DNA from: Croceibacterium atlanticum
GTDB lineage: Bacteria; Pseudomonadota; Alphaproteobacteria; Sphingomonadales; Sphingomonadaceae
Direction of reading: 5' to 3'
DNA: 64,000 nt
Assembly: GCF_001008165.2 (NCBI RefSeq)
Contig: NZ_CP011452.2
Coordinates: forward strand, 1,116,001 to 1,180,000
The translations under genes and the position numbers were made by a program. Of this stretch, positions 18,809-28,132 are shown piece by piece; position 1 is the stretch's first letter; each line of letters starts with the position of its first letter. Under the pieces are notes generated by a model. The model did not search any database. It was given only the letters and a program-made list of their open reading frames with translations, and was not told the DNA's origin.

Positions 18809-20106
18809 CCCCGGAAAAGCCGGACCGCAGCCTGTTCGGCTGGTATCGGGAGGCAGACCGCAAAACCCGGCGGGTCTTCTGGACCTGCGGGGCAGGCTGG
18901 GTGATGGATGCTGCCGACGCGCAGGTCTATCAATATCTGATCCCGCTTCTGATAACCTCGCTCGGCATTACGCTGACCGAGGCGGGTTCCATTGCCAGCG
19001 CCAGCTATTTCGCGGCGGCTGTGGGCGGCTGGCTTGGCGGCTGGCTCTGCGATCGCTTCGGGCGTGCACGCATATTGCAGATCACGATCCTGTGGTTTTC
19101 GGTCTTTTCCTTCCTTTCCGGATTTGCCGAAACCTATGAACAGATGCTGGTCATCCGCGTGCTGCACGGCATCGGCTTTGGTGCGGAATGGGCTGTCGGC
19201 GCGGTGCTGCTGGGTGAAATGATCAACCCCAGGCACCGGGGCAAGGCATTGGGCGCGGTTCAGGCGGGCGCGCCGATCGGCTCGGGGATCGCGGCTTTGC
19301 TGGCCGGGCCGGTTGCCGCCAGCTTCGATCCGGACCTTGGATGGCGGGTGGCTTTCTGGATCGGCCTGGCGCCTGCCCTGCTCATCTTCTTCATCCGCCG
19401 CGGTTCGGACGATGCCGAAGTGTACAAACTGGCCCGCGCACAGCAGCGCGCCGAAAATCGCACTGTCAGCCTTGGCGCCATCTTCGGCCCTGGAATGATC
19501 GGCGTGACGATGCTCGCCTCGATGCTCTCGCTCGGCGTTCAGGGGGCGGCCTATTCAGTGGCCAATTACCTGACCTCCTTCATGACGGCGGAGAGAGGGC
19601 TGACACAGGGCGTCGCGGGCTATCTCGTGCTCATCAATTCGATTGGCGGTTTCTTCGGCTGCATCACCAATTCCTATATCAGCGATCTTGCCGGGCGGCG
19701 GACGGTTTTTCGCATCTTCGGCTTCGGCTTTCTCGTCATGGCCTCGATCTATCTCTTCGGCCCATGGGGGGGAAATCTATGGTTCCTGGTTCCGATCGGG
19801 ATGATCTACGGCTTCTTCCAATTCGGCATGTATGCGAGTTTCGGCCCCTATTTTACCGAGCTTTTCCCCACGGAAATGCGCGGTTCCGGCCAGGCATTTG
19901 CCTATAATTCCGGCCGGGCGGGCGCGGCGCTGTTCATCCTGGGCGTGCCGCTGGTGGCGCAGTTCATGCCGCTCAGCGCGGCAATGGCCACGCTGGGGAT
20001 CGTGGGCATCATCTGCGCCTTGATCCCGACACTTATCCTGCCGGAAACTGCCGGCCGGGCATTGTCGGCCGTGGGCGAACAGAACAAGGCAGGGAACAGA
20101 CCATGA
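18805..20106 (+). CDS. MFS transporter
   Basis: A 433-residue major facilitator with 12 predicted helices. The loop 2-3 motif GGWLCDRFGRARI and its loop 8-9 counterpart (SDLAGRRTVFR) are intact; the pattern resembles the sugar/aromatic-acid:H+ symporter groups. It starts with GTG overlapping the ADH stop (GTGA) and overlaps the SDR gene by 4 nt, so it is translated with the catabolic enzymes. It most likely imports the organic-acid substrate or exports an intermediate. Confidence 0.9.
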   Translation: MTPEKPDRSLFGWYREADRKTRRVFWTCGAGWVMDAADAQVYQYLIPLLITSLGITLTEAGSIASASYFAAAVGGWLGGWLCDRFGRARILQITILWFSVFSFLSGFAETYEQMLVIRVLHGIGFGAEWAVGAVLLGEMINPRHRGKALGAVQAGAPIGSGIAALLAGPVAASFDPDLGWRVAFWIGLAPALLIFFIRRGSDDAEVYKLARAQQRAENRTVSLGAIFGPGMIGVTMLASMLSLGVQGAAYSVANYLTSFMTAERGLTQGVAGYLVLINSIGGFFGCITNSYISDLAGRRTVFRIFGFGFLVMASIYLFGPWGGNLWFLVPIGMIYGFFQFGMYASFGPYFTELFPTEMRGSGQAFAYNSGRAGAALFILGVPLVAQFMPLSAAMATLGIVGIICALIPTLILPETAGRALSAVGEQNKAGNRP

Positions 20107-20840
20107 GACCAACGCGCGTCATGCTTGTCATCGGCGGAAATCGGGGGATCGGTGCGGCCATTGCCCGGCTCGCCGCCAGCCGGGGCTATGCCGTGGCAAT
20201 CACCTATGCCAGCAACGCCGCCCCGGCCGAAGACGTGGTGGCAGCAATAGAAGAAGCGGGCGGAACAGCGGCGGCCTTTCGCTGCGATGTCGCCGAAGAG
20301 GAAGATATACTGCGCCTGTTCGAGGATGCGGCGGTGCTCGGCCAGCTTTCAGCCATGGTCTATTCCAGCGGCATTACAGGCGATGCCTCCCCGCTTGCCG
20401 ATGCGAGAGCCCGGACCTTGCGCGACGTGGTGGCAGTGAACCTGACGGGGGCCATGCTCTGCGCACGCGAAGCTGCCCGGCATATGTCCACGGGACGGGG
20501 CGGCCAGGGCGGTTCGATCACCTTCGTCTCCTCCCGTGCGGCAGACCGCGGTTCCGCGGGTGAATATGTCTGGTATGCCGCAAGCAAAGGCGGCGTGAAC
20601 AGTCTTTCGCTGGGGCTGGCGCGCGAAGTTGCGGGCGAAGGCATCCGCGTGAACTGCGTATCCCCGGGCCCCGTGGCGACAGAGATGCTAAGTCCGGAAC
20701 GGCAGGCAAAGGGGGCCGCGGCGGTCGCCATGGGCCGGGTGGCCGATCCGGCGGAAATCGCCGAAGCCGTGCTCTACATGGCGTCAGACCAGGCTTCCTA
20801 TGTCACGGGCGCCAATCTGGCCGTAGCCGGAGGAGCGTGA
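20103..20840 (+). CDS. SDR family oxidoreductase
   Basis: A 245-residue classical short-chain dehydrogenase. The cofactor loop is GGNRGIGAAIA, the NNAG equivalent is YSSGI, and the catalytic set is Ser in SSRAADRG plus YAASKGG (Tyr-x3-Lys). The C-terminus is VTGANLAVAGGA, FabG-like. The substrate is not predictable. It is embedded between the MFS gene (4-nt overlap) and the AraC regulator. Confidence 0.9.
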   Translation: MRPTRVMLVIGGNRGIGAAIARLAASRGYAVAITYASNAAPAEDVVAAIEEAGGTAAAFRCDVAEEEDILRLFEDAAVLGQLSAMVYSSGITGDASPLADARARTLRDVVAVNLTGAMLCAREAARHMSTGRGGQGGSITFVSSRAADRGSAGEYVWYAASKGGVNSLSLGLAREVAGEGIRVNCVSPGPVATEMLSPERQAKGAAAVAMGRVADPAEIAEAVLYMASDQASYVTGANLAVAGGA

Positions 20841-20930
20841 TTTCAGCCGAGCCTTGCCACGGATCAATTGATGATGGAGTGTGGAATGAACGGTCACGAG
20901 GCTCGTCAAAGAAGCCCGGCCGGGGAGAGA

Positions 20931-21884
20931 ATGATGCAATCTTACAATTCCGACGCCCTGCCCGCGGAAACCAGAATGGCTGCGTGGAATGCGCTGTATT
21001 CGCGCCAGCTCAACAATGTCGATTTCACGCCCGCAAGCAGCCAGGATTTTGCCGCCCGCCTCAGCCTCGGCCAGCTCGGTCCGATCCAGTTCGCACGCAT
21101 GTGCACCAATCGCACGAATATCCTCCGTTCGCGGAAGCATATCCTGCCGAGCCAGCAGCGGCTCTATTCCTTCCTGCTTCAGGCCGGGGGAAGCAGTCAG
21201 CTTTCGCATTGCGGGCACGAGGCGGAACTGACGCCCGGTGATTTCGCGCTTTGCGACAGTGCCGCACCGCACAGTTTCACGGTGGATGACGGCAGCGTCG
21301 TCATCATGCTGCGCATAGATGCGAAAACCCTCAGGCAGCACCTGCCCACGCCCGAACGGTTCTGCGGCCTGCATCTCAGGAACGAGGTCGGGCTGACGGG
21401 CGCGATGTCCGCCATGGTGGAACGCCTCGATGCCCAGCTCGCGAAGGGTTTCACCTCCATCTATGGGGAACGCTTCGCGCAGAGCCTGCTGGAAATGCTT
21501 TCGATGTCATATTCCATGGGCTTCGACATGGGTGGCGACGTTTCGGCCGTATTGCGCGGCCGCCATGCCGAGGTGGTGCGCTATATAGAGGATCATTTGC
21601 GCGATCCGCAGCTTTCACCCGCAACCATCGCCGAAGGGCTGCGTATTTCGCCGCGCTATCTGCGGACGATTTTCGCCAGCACCGGGGAGAAAGTCTCCAC
21701 CTATATCATCCGGCGCAGGCTGGAAGAATGCGCCAAGCAGATCCGCGATCCCAGCTGGGCAGGCCACACGCTGACAGAGATCGCCTTCGCCTGGGGGTTC
21801 AACAGTGCGGCGCATTTCACGCGCACCTTCCACGAACATCACGGCATGGCCCCGCGCGAATATCGGCGCCGCATGATCGGATAG
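20931..21884 (+). CDS. AraC family transcriptional regulator (FeaR-like)
   Basis: About 317 residues. The N-terminal two-thirds is the AraC-binding-like cupin domain found in FeaR/NphR-type regulators (SRQLNNVDF, LLQAGGSSQLSHCGHEAEL, FALCDSAAPHSF). The C-terminal 100 residues hold the double helix-turn-helix (YIEDHLRDPQLSPATIAEGL; LTEIAFAWGFNSAAHFTRTF; APREYRRRMIG). It probably senses the pathway substrate and activates the surrounding operon. GGGGAGAG just before 20931 decides the start; upstream in-frame ATGs at 20868 and 20886 are weaker. Confidence 0.9.
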   Translation: MMQSYNSDALPAETRMAAWNALYSRQLNNVDFTPASSQDFAARLSLGQLGPIQFARMCTNRTNILRSRKHILPSQQRLYSFLLQAGGSSQLSHCGHEAELTPGDFALCDSAAPHSFTVDDGSVVIMLRIDAKTLRQHLPTPERFCGLHLRNEVGLTGAMSAMVERLDAQLAKGFTSIYGERFAQSLLEMLSMSYSMGFDMGGDVSAVLRGRHAEVVRYIEDHLRDPQLSPATIAEGLRISPRYLRTIFASTGEKVSTYIIRRRLEECAKQIRDPSWAGHTLTEIAFAWGFNSAAHFTRTFHEHHGMAPREYRRRMIG

Positions 21885-21980
21885 CGCGCCGCCCTGGGCA
21901 AGAGGCCATGCCCCGGCAGGCAAGCCCGGATGCGGCAAGTCTGCCAGCGCTCGCTATCGGAAAAGTGGCTGGAGAGCGGA

Positions 21981-22442
21981 ATGACGCAGCATGATCGGGC
22001 AGGATTGACGCAGGAGCTTGCGCTGCAACTCGCCGACTATTGGCACGAGATCGATTTCAACGGCGGCAGCGCGGCAAGCGAATATTACACGCCCGATGCC
22101 GAGTTCCACGGCCAGTTCGCATCCTATATCGGCCGCACGAAAATCCAGGAATTCTACGATTGGCGGCGCAGCCAGGGCCCCCGGCTTTCGGTCCACAGCT
22201 TCACGAATTTTCGCGCCTGGCAGATTGGCGAGGATAGTGCCGAAGCCACCAACTTCCTGTTTCTCTATGCTGCCAATGGCGAACGGCCACTGACCAGCCA
22301 CGTGCCGGTCACGATCTCGCTTGCAACGGACCGCTATCGCAGGGTCGATGGCCGTTGGCTGTGCAGCTTCCGCCGCTTCGAACATCTGTTCGAAAGCGAC
22401 ACCCCGATCACGAACCCCGATCTCGACGGTGAAAAGCAATGA
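21981..22442 (+). CDS. NTF2-like/SnoaL-like protein
   Basis: A 153-residue cone-shaped alpha+beta-barrel protein (SnoaL_4-like). It begins with a helix (TQELALQLADYWHEIDF), then YYTPDAEFHGQFASYIGRTKIQEFYDWRR, and ends with RYRRVDGRWLCSFRRFEHLF. Such proteins act as small isomerases, dehydratases or hydrolases, or as non-catalytic subunits. GGAGAG lies 7 nt before the ATG. It overlaps the aldehyde dehydrogenase gene by 4 nt. A larger exported triple-SnoaL protein is encoded 7 kb away. Confidence 0.8.
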   Translation: MTQHDRAGLTQELALQLADYWHEIDFNGGSAASEYYTPDAEFHGQFASYIGRTKIQEFYDWRRSQGPRLSVHSFTNFRAWQIGEDSAEATNFLFLYAANGERPLTSHVPVTISLATDRYRRVDGRWLCSFRRFEHLFESDTPITNPDLDGEKQ

Positions 22443-23896
22443 ACCAGGCCCGTGGCAAGCTGGACGAAGCCGATCTGCTGATCAGCAGGGCTTATGTGGC
22501 AGGCGAATGGCTGGAGGGGGATGACACGCCCATTCGGGTGGAGGATCCTTTCACGCTGGAAACCATCGCCGAAGTCGCATCGGTAAACGCTTCGACAGCA
22601 CAGCAGGCCGTCAATGCCGCGGCCGGCGCCCTGCCCGCCTGGGCCGCGCGCCCCGCAAAGGAACGCGGCGCGATCGTGCGCCGCTGGTTCGAACTGATCG
22701 TGCAACATCGTGAAGACCTCGCCCGCCTCATCACAAGGGAGAATGGCAAGCCCATGCGAGAAGCGCGGGGCGAGGTCGATTACGCAAACCAGTTCATGGA
22801 ATTTTACGCGGACGAGGCAACCCGCGTGCTGGGCGAGATTATTCCCGCTGCAGAGCCGGGCCGCAGGATGCTGGCGGAGCGGGAGCCCGTGGGCGTCTGC
22901 GCGGCGATAACGCCCTGGAATTTCCCCCTCGCCATGCTGACGCGGAAGGCCGCCCCGGCAATGGCCGCCGGCTGCACGATGGTGGCAAAGCCGGCCGGTC
23001 AGACGCCGCTCTCCGCCCTCGCCTTCGCCTTTCTGGGCCAGGAAGCAGGCATTCCGCCGGGCGTTTTCAGCGTCGTTACGGGCCGGGCCGGCCCTATCGG
23101 CGAGGTGGTGACGCAGAGCCCGGCGGTGCGCAAGCTGACATTCACCGGATCGACCCCCGTGGGCACGATGCTGATGGCAGCCTGCGCCCCGACGATGAAG
23201 CGCGTCAGCATGGAACTGGGCGGTAACGCCCCGCTGCTGATATTTGACGATGCCGATCTGGACACTGCCGTGGAAACGGCGATAGTCGCCAAGTTCCGCA
23301 ATAGCGGCCAGAGCTGCATCGCCGCCAACCGCATTTATGTGCAGGATGGCATTCGCGATCGTTTCCTGTCGGCCTTTGCCGGCCGTGTTTCGCAGATGTC
23401 GGCAGGCGACGGTTTCGACGAGCAAAATGATATCGGGCCGCTGATCGACGAGGCGGCGATCGCCAAGGTGGAAGAACATCGCGAAGATGCGCTGACCCGT
23501 GGCGGCAGACTGCTTGCCGGCGGCGCATCCCCCGGCGGGCGGATCGCCCTGCCCACCCTGCTTGCCAACGTGCCCGAACAGGCCATGCTCGCGCAGGAGG
23601 AAACCTTTGGCCCATTGGCAGGCGTGATCGGTTTCGACACCGTCGAACGGGCCATCGGGCTGGCCAATGACACGCCTTTTGGCCTGGCCGCCTATCTCTG
23701 TTCGCAAGATCCGGCAAAGATCGCGCATGTATCCCGCGCCCTCGAAACCGGGATGGTCGGCATCAATACCGGCCTGATCTCCAGCGCGCATGCGCCCTTC
23801 GGCGGGGTAAAGATGTCCGGGGTCGGCCGTGAAGGATCGCACCAGGGCATCGAGGAATATCTCAGCACCAAATATATCTGTCAGGCAGGCCTCTAG
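22439..23896 (+). CDS. Aldehyde dehydrogenase, succinate-semialdehyde dehydrogenase type
   Basis: A 485-residue NAD(P)-dependent aldehyde dehydrogenase. It shows TPWNFPLAMLTRKAAPAMAA, the general base region MELGGNAPLLIFDDADLD, the catalytic Cys in FRNSGQSCIAANRIYV and the C-terminal PFGGVKMSGVGREGSHQGIEEY, the GabD-like tail. Best match by motif is succinate-semialdehyde dehydrogenase, which would fit the aldehyde product of an HpaI aldolase. The actual aldehyde may differ. The start overlaps the NTF2-like gene (ATGA). Confidence 0.92.
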   Translation: MNQARGKLDEADLLISRAYVAGEWLEGDDTPIRVEDPFTLETIAEVASVNASTAQQAVNAAAGALPAWAARPAKERGAIVRRWFELIVQHREDLARLITRENGKPMREARGEVDYANQFMEFYADEATRVLGEIIPAAEPGRRMLAEREPVGVCAAITPWNFPLAMLTRKAAPAMAAGCTMVAKPAGQTPLSALAFAFLGQEAGIPPGVFSVVTGRAGPIGEVVTQSPAVRKLTFTGSTPVGTMLMAACAPTMKRVSMELGGNAPLLIFDDADLDTAVETAIVAKFRNSGQSCIAANRIYVQDGIRDRFLSAFAGRVSQMSAGDGFDEQNDIGPLIDEAAIAKVEEHREDALTRGGRLLAGGASPGGRIALPTLLANVPEQAMLAQEETFGPLAGVIGFDTVERAIGLANDTPFGLAAYLCSQDPAKIAHVSRALETGMVGINTGLISSAHAPFGGVKMSGVGREGSHQGIEEYLSTKYICQAGL

Positions 23897-23907
23897 GGAC
23901 GCTCGCG

Positions 23908-24843
23908 ATGCGCAAGAACAAGAAGGTCATCATCACCTGCGCCCCTACGGGTTCGATCCATACACCATCCATGTCGCCCCACCTTCCGGTGACAGCGAGC
24001 CAGATCGCCGACGCAGCGACAGGTGCGGCGCAGGCGGGTGCCGCCATCCTGCATCTTCATGCGCGTTCCGATGCGGATGGCAGCCCGAGCCCCAAAGCAG
24101 AGGATTTCATGCGGTTCCTGCCGCGTGTCAGGCAGGCCACCGACGCAATTATCAACATCTCCACCGGCGGCAGCGCCATGATGAGCCTGGATGACAGGCT
24201 CGATGGTGCAAGAGCAGCCCAGCCGGAGCTGTGCTCGCTCAATATGGGGCCGCTCATCTTCGATTTTTCCGCAGCCGGAAGGCGGGTGGAAGAGTGGCAG
24301 CACGGGTGGGAACGCGAATATGTCGAAGGCTCACGCGGGCGGATCATGTATAATGACAATGCCTATATCAAGCGGATCATGCTGGAAATCGGGCGTGAAT
24401 TCGGAACGCGTTTCGAATTCGAATGCTACGATATCGGCCACCTCTACACGCTGGCGCATTTCGCCGATCGCGGCCTGATCGATCCGCCGTTCCTGATACA
24501 GGGCGTATTTGGCATATTGGGCGGCATCGGGCCCGACACGCGCAATGTGGCGCATATGGTAACTATCGCTGACAGCCTGTTCGGAGAGGATTATGTCTTT
24601 TCCGCTTTCGCCGCTGGCCGGCACCAGATGGATTTCTGCACGCAGTCCATCCTGCTTGGCGGAAATGCCCGCGTCGGCCTGGAGGACAGTCTCTATATCG
24701 CGCCTGGCGAGCTGGCGCAGAGCAACGCCCAGCAAGTCGTCAAACTGCGCAGCGTGATCGAAGCGCTGGGCCGCGAGGTGGCAAGCCCTGATGAAGCGCG
24801 CGCAATGCTGGGCCTGAAAGGCGGCGACAAGGTCGCTTTCTGA
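23908..24843 (+). CDS. BKACE family beta-keto acid cleavage enzyme
   Basis: A 311-residue TIM-barrel enzyme of the DUF849/BKACE family (3-keto-5-aminohexanoate cleavage protein type). Visible hallmarks are VIITCAPTGSIHTPSMSPHLP, the zinc ligands ILHLHARSD (His-x-His), INISTGG, FGILGGIGPD and the C-terminal VGLEDSLYIAPGE with the third metal ligand Glu. The family condenses a beta-keto acid with acetyl-CoA to release acetoacetate and a new CoA ester; the acceptor varies between subgroups. It is the last gene of the operon, 11 nt after the aldehyde dehydrogenase. Confidence 0.9.
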   Translation: MRKNKKVIITCAPTGSIHTPSMSPHLPVTASQIADAATGAAQAGAAILHLHARSDADGSPSPKAEDFMRFLPRVRQATDAIINISTGGSAMMSLDDRLDGARAAQPELCSLNMGPLIFDFSAAGRRVEEWQHGWEREYVEGSRGRIMYNDNAYIKRIMLEIGREFGTRFEFECYDIGHLYTLAHFADRGLIDPPFLIQGVFGILGGIGPDTRNVAHMVTIADSLFGEDYVFSAFAAGRHQMDFCTQSILLGGNARVGLEDSLYIAPGELAQSNAQQVVKLRSVIEALGREVASPDEARAMLGLKGGDKVAF

Positions 24844-24906
24844 CAAAAGCCCGGCGTGCCCATACCAGCCGGGCCGGATATCTTCGCAGATTGTACATCA
24901 AGAAAA

Positions 24907-24935
24907 GGGCCGGATCGCATCATGCGACCCGGCCC
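24907..24935 (-). terminator. Intrinsic terminator of the 1003-residue TonB receptor gene
   Basis: On the minus strand GGGCCGG, one A-C mismatch, then TCGCAT/ATGCGA arms close over a 1-nt loop, and the stem is followed by TTTTCTT. It lies 23 nt past the receptor stop. It sits between convergent genes; on the plus strand no T-run follows, so it is assigned to the minus-strand transcript. Confidence 0.7.
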
Positions 24936-24957
24936 ATTCTGGTTCCGGCCTTCCCGC

Positions 24958-27900
24958 TCAATAGCGTAGCCTGACACCGGTCCTGAAACGCGATCCGAAA
25001 GTGTCGAAGTAAACCGGATTGGTCGGATAGTTCGATCCGCCCAGTCCGCCACCGCCCGGCGCGACCGGGGGTTTCTCGTCAAACAGATTCTGGATGGCGC
25101 CGAACAGCTCGACATAGCGATTGCCGGCGCTGTCGATCGGAATCTGATAGGACATTGCAAGACCCAGATAGGTGGCGCCGTCCACGCGGTTATCGTTGAT
25201 GCTGTCGGGCAGAGAGGGATCGAAGCCCGCATCCTGCGGCCCGATCTTCTCGACATCATAAATCCCTTCCGGAATGTGGCGGAAGGACAGCGTCGTGTTG
25301 AAGCCGCCATTGTCGTAGGACAGGAAGGCGTTCCAGATCCAGTCCGGGGCGGGATTGAAGTCCCCGCCATTCAGCACGGGGCCGGTCTGCCCGGCATAGT
25401 CTATGACAGGCGTGGTCGGATCGGCCTGGACCTTGAAGTCATATTGATGATTGGCCAGCAAACGCAGGCTTACCGCGCCATCGCCCCCATCGAACACGTC
25501 GTAAAGCGGCAGCCTGTAAGACAGTTCGAAATCGAAACCACGAACGTCGAGACTGCCCAGATTGACCTGCCGGGCATCGACAAAGGTGATGTCCGTCGGC
25601 GCAGCGAAGGTGATCCGGTCGCAGAAGAGATCGAACTCTCCGCAGAAATCCACGATCCGCTGGCCCGGCAGCGTGGTGACCGTATCGGTGACTTCGATCT
25701 GATACCAATCGGCCGACATGCGCAGCCCCGGCGCGAAATCGGGCCGGAACACCACGCCCAGCGTGGTCGTGTCCGCACTTTCCGGTTTCAGCGCAAAACT
25801 GCCGCCATTGAGTATCGGCGTGTCGTCATCACCCAGACCTGGCGAGCCGGGAATGTTGAAATTGTCGACCACGCCCTGCGACGATCCGGCCTCTGTGGGA
25901 ACCTGCTGGTCAAACAATTCCTGGAAGCCGGGCGAACGGATATCGCGCGAACGCGAACCGCGCAGGCGGAAACCTGCCCCGATTTCCCAGATGGCGGAAA
26001 GCTTGTAGCTGACAGCATCGGTGGTCTTTTCCTCCCCCGTGCTGGCATTCTGGGCGGTGTTCTGGGTCCAGCGAACCGCGCCGTTCACTTCAAGCATTTC
26101 GGCGAACGGCACATAGGCAAGCAGCGGCACGTTCAATTCGCCAAAGGCTTCGAAAACCTCGATCGTCCCGCCGTAATCCGTGCCGAAAGTGAAGGCATAA
26201 TCATTGTAATTGGGAGTATCGCCATGGGTGACGTCGCCATCCTCGCTGCGATATTCCGCGCCGGCTGCCGCACCCACCGGACCGGCACCGATCCCGTCGA
26301 ACAGATTGCCACTGATGACGCCCGCAATGACATGCTGCGTGTAATCGAAATCCTGCACGACCGGCCGATATGCGTAATCTATCGCAGCCTGCGACAGATT
26401 GTTGAGGCCGAACAGATTCAACGGTTCGCAGCCCTGTGAACGCGGGTCCGGATTGCTGGCCAGTGTTTCGCGGCACACGATATTGCCATTGGCGGTGCCG
26501 TTCAGGAATTCGCCTTCGTCCACGGCATCCAGCGCGTACTGGAATTCGGTATTCACGCGCGAATATCGTCCGTCCCGGTGCTGCTTGTTGCTGCCATACT
26601 GGTAGTAGATGTCCCAGTCCCAGTTCTCACCGATTTCGCCGCCCAGGCCCAGAACGCCGCGAAAGACATCAGCTTCCACTTCGTTGAGAGCGGGAATTTG
26701 CCGGTCCACATCCTTGCCGAGGCTGAAGGACGTGCCATCCAGCAATTCGACGAGATCATCCGGCAGGTAGGCGTTGTCGGGCTTGACGAAGAATGTCGAA
26801 CGCGGCCCCGCCGTCACGCCCGAATTGGATGCGGTGCGGTGCGCATATGTCAGTTCGGTATAGGCCGTGAGAGCATCGCTGAGCTCATAATCGGCATAGA
26901 GATAGCCGACATACCGTTCCTGCGGCGTCTGCAGGTCGGAATCGGCATAAGTGGATTCACCGTCGCCCCCGCTGCGGGGACCGAAAGTGTTGGAATTGAC
27001 ATAGATACCGGGATCGAAATCGAGCACCGCAGTCCCGTCATCATTGAAGCGCAGGTTCCGTGCGGCAGGATCGGCAGGGCCGCGGTTCCGCACCACGCCA
27101 TGGGCATCGTTGAATGCCTGCTTGGAATCCGGCCCGATGATGTAGTTCGGCAATCCGTATGTGGGCGAACCGGGCGTGTTATAGCCCGTGACACTGCCAT
27201 CGGGCAGGATGTCCCCTTCATTGGTGAACAGGTCCCAGCCTTCCGCGCACCACAGGCGCACATCAGAACAGTCCCCGATCCCCTTCACCCTCTGATATTC
27301 GCCGCCAATCACCACATGGCCGCGATCCCCCAGGGACGTGCCGTAAACAGCTGAGGCATGATAATCCTTGCCGTCACCGCGGAAGGTCTGGCCAAAGTCT
27401 GCCTGCAGCCGCAATCCCTCGAGATCGGTGTCGAGGATGATGTTGACCACACCGGCAATGGCATCCGAACCATATGCGGCCGAAGCGCCGCCGGTGACTG
27501 TCTCCACCCGCTCGATCATGGCCGTCGGGATCATGTTGAGATCCACGGAGCCGCCATTCGATGTCGGCACGAAACGGCGGGAATTGATCAGCGTCAGCGT
27601 ACGCGTGCCGCCATCGGGATTGAGGCCGCGCAGGTTCGCGAAGCTGGCGCCAACATCCGCGCCTGCGGTTATGCCAGCCGTTGCATCGGACTGGAAAGCG
27701 GTGTTCTGGGGGATGAGTTCGACGATGTCACCGGCATTGACGATGCCGAGATCCTGCGTGGTTTCCGCATCGAACACTGTCGCCGGAGTGGGTTCGCTGA
27801 AACCATCGCGCTTGATGCGCGTGCCGGTGACGATGATCGGGGCGGCCTCTTCGGCGCCCTGCCCCGTGTCCTGCGCAAGTGCAGGCGTTCCGGCCAGCAA

Positions 27901-27969
27901 TCCTGCGGATAGCGGCACCAGCGCCGCACCTGTCATTAACCTTCGCAAATCGATGGAGTTCAGTCGCAC
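24958..27969 (-). CDS. TonB-dependent receptor, large type
   Basis: A 1003-residue outer-membrane receptor with a signal peptide ending GTPALAQD. The plug carries IIVTGTRIKRDGF and MIERVETVTGGASAAYGSDAIAG, and the barrel ends RFRTGVRLRY with a terminal aromatic residue. The plug type (long, Gly/Asn-rich, 'ASAAYGSDAIAGVVN') is the one sphingomonads expand for organic substrates rather than iron. It lies downstream of, and on the same strand as, the amidohydrolase, cupin and SnoaL genes, separated by 163 nt, so it likely imports the compound they process. A hairpin terminator follows. Confidence 0.93.
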   Translation of the reverse strand: MRLNSIDLRRLMTGAALVPLSAGLLAGTPALAQDTGQGAEEAAPIIVTGTRIKRDGFSEPTPATVFDAETTQDLGIVNAGDIVELIPQNTAFQSDATAGITAGADVGASFANLRGLNPDGGTRTLTLINSRRFVPTSNGGSVDLNMIPTAMIERVETVTGGASAAYGSDAIAGVVNIILDTDLEGLRLQADFGQTFRGDGKDYHASAVYGTSLGDRGHVVIGGEYQRVKGIGDCSDVRLWCAEGWDLFTNEGDILPDGSVTGYNTPGSPTYGLPNYIIGPDSKQAFNDAHGVVRNRGPADPAARNLRFNDDGTAVLDFDPGIYVNSNTFGPRSGGDGESTYADSDLQTPQERYVGYLYADYELSDALTAYTELTYAHRTASNSGVTAGPRSTFFVKPDNAYLPDDLVELLDGTSFSLGKDVDRQIPALNEVEADVFRGVLGLGGEIGENWDWDIYYQYGSNKQHRDGRYSRVNTEFQYALDAVDEGEFLNGTANGNIVCRETLASNPDPRSQGCEPLNLFGLNNLSQAAIDYAYRPVVQDFDYTQHVIAGVISGNLFDGIGAGPVGAAAGAEYRSEDGDVTHGDTPNYNDYAFTFGTDYGGTIEVFEAFGELNVPLLAYVPFAEMLEVNGAVRWTQNTAQNASTGEEKTTDAVSYKLSAIWEIGAGFRLRGSRSRDIRSPGFQELFDQQVPTEAGSSQGVVDNFNIPGSPGLGDDDTPILNGGSFALKPESADTTTLGVVFRPDFAPGLRMSADWYQIEVTDTVTTLPGQRIVDFCGEFDLFCDRITFAAPTDITFVDARQVNLGSLDVRGFDFELSYRLPLYDVFDGGDGAVSLRLLANHQYDFKVQADPTTPVIDYAGQTGPVLNGGDFNPAPDWIWNAFLSYDNGGFNTTLSFRHIPEGIYDVEKIGPQDAGFDPSLPDSINDNRVDGATYLGLAMSYQIPIDSAGNRYVELFGAIQNLFDEKPPVAPGGGGLGGSNYPTNPVYFDTFGSRFRTGVRLRY

Positions 27970-28132
27970 AATATCCTCCCACGTCTCGCATCACGCTCTC
28001 GTTGCGGACCGCCGGGGCGGACAAACGGCTGATGCTTCGAGGGTGGACTTCGCAGTGAAGCGGCAATTGCGCTTTCCTGTAGGGGTACGCTGTTATGCCC
28101 CAATCGGCACTGGCCCCGCGAAGGCCAGTGCT

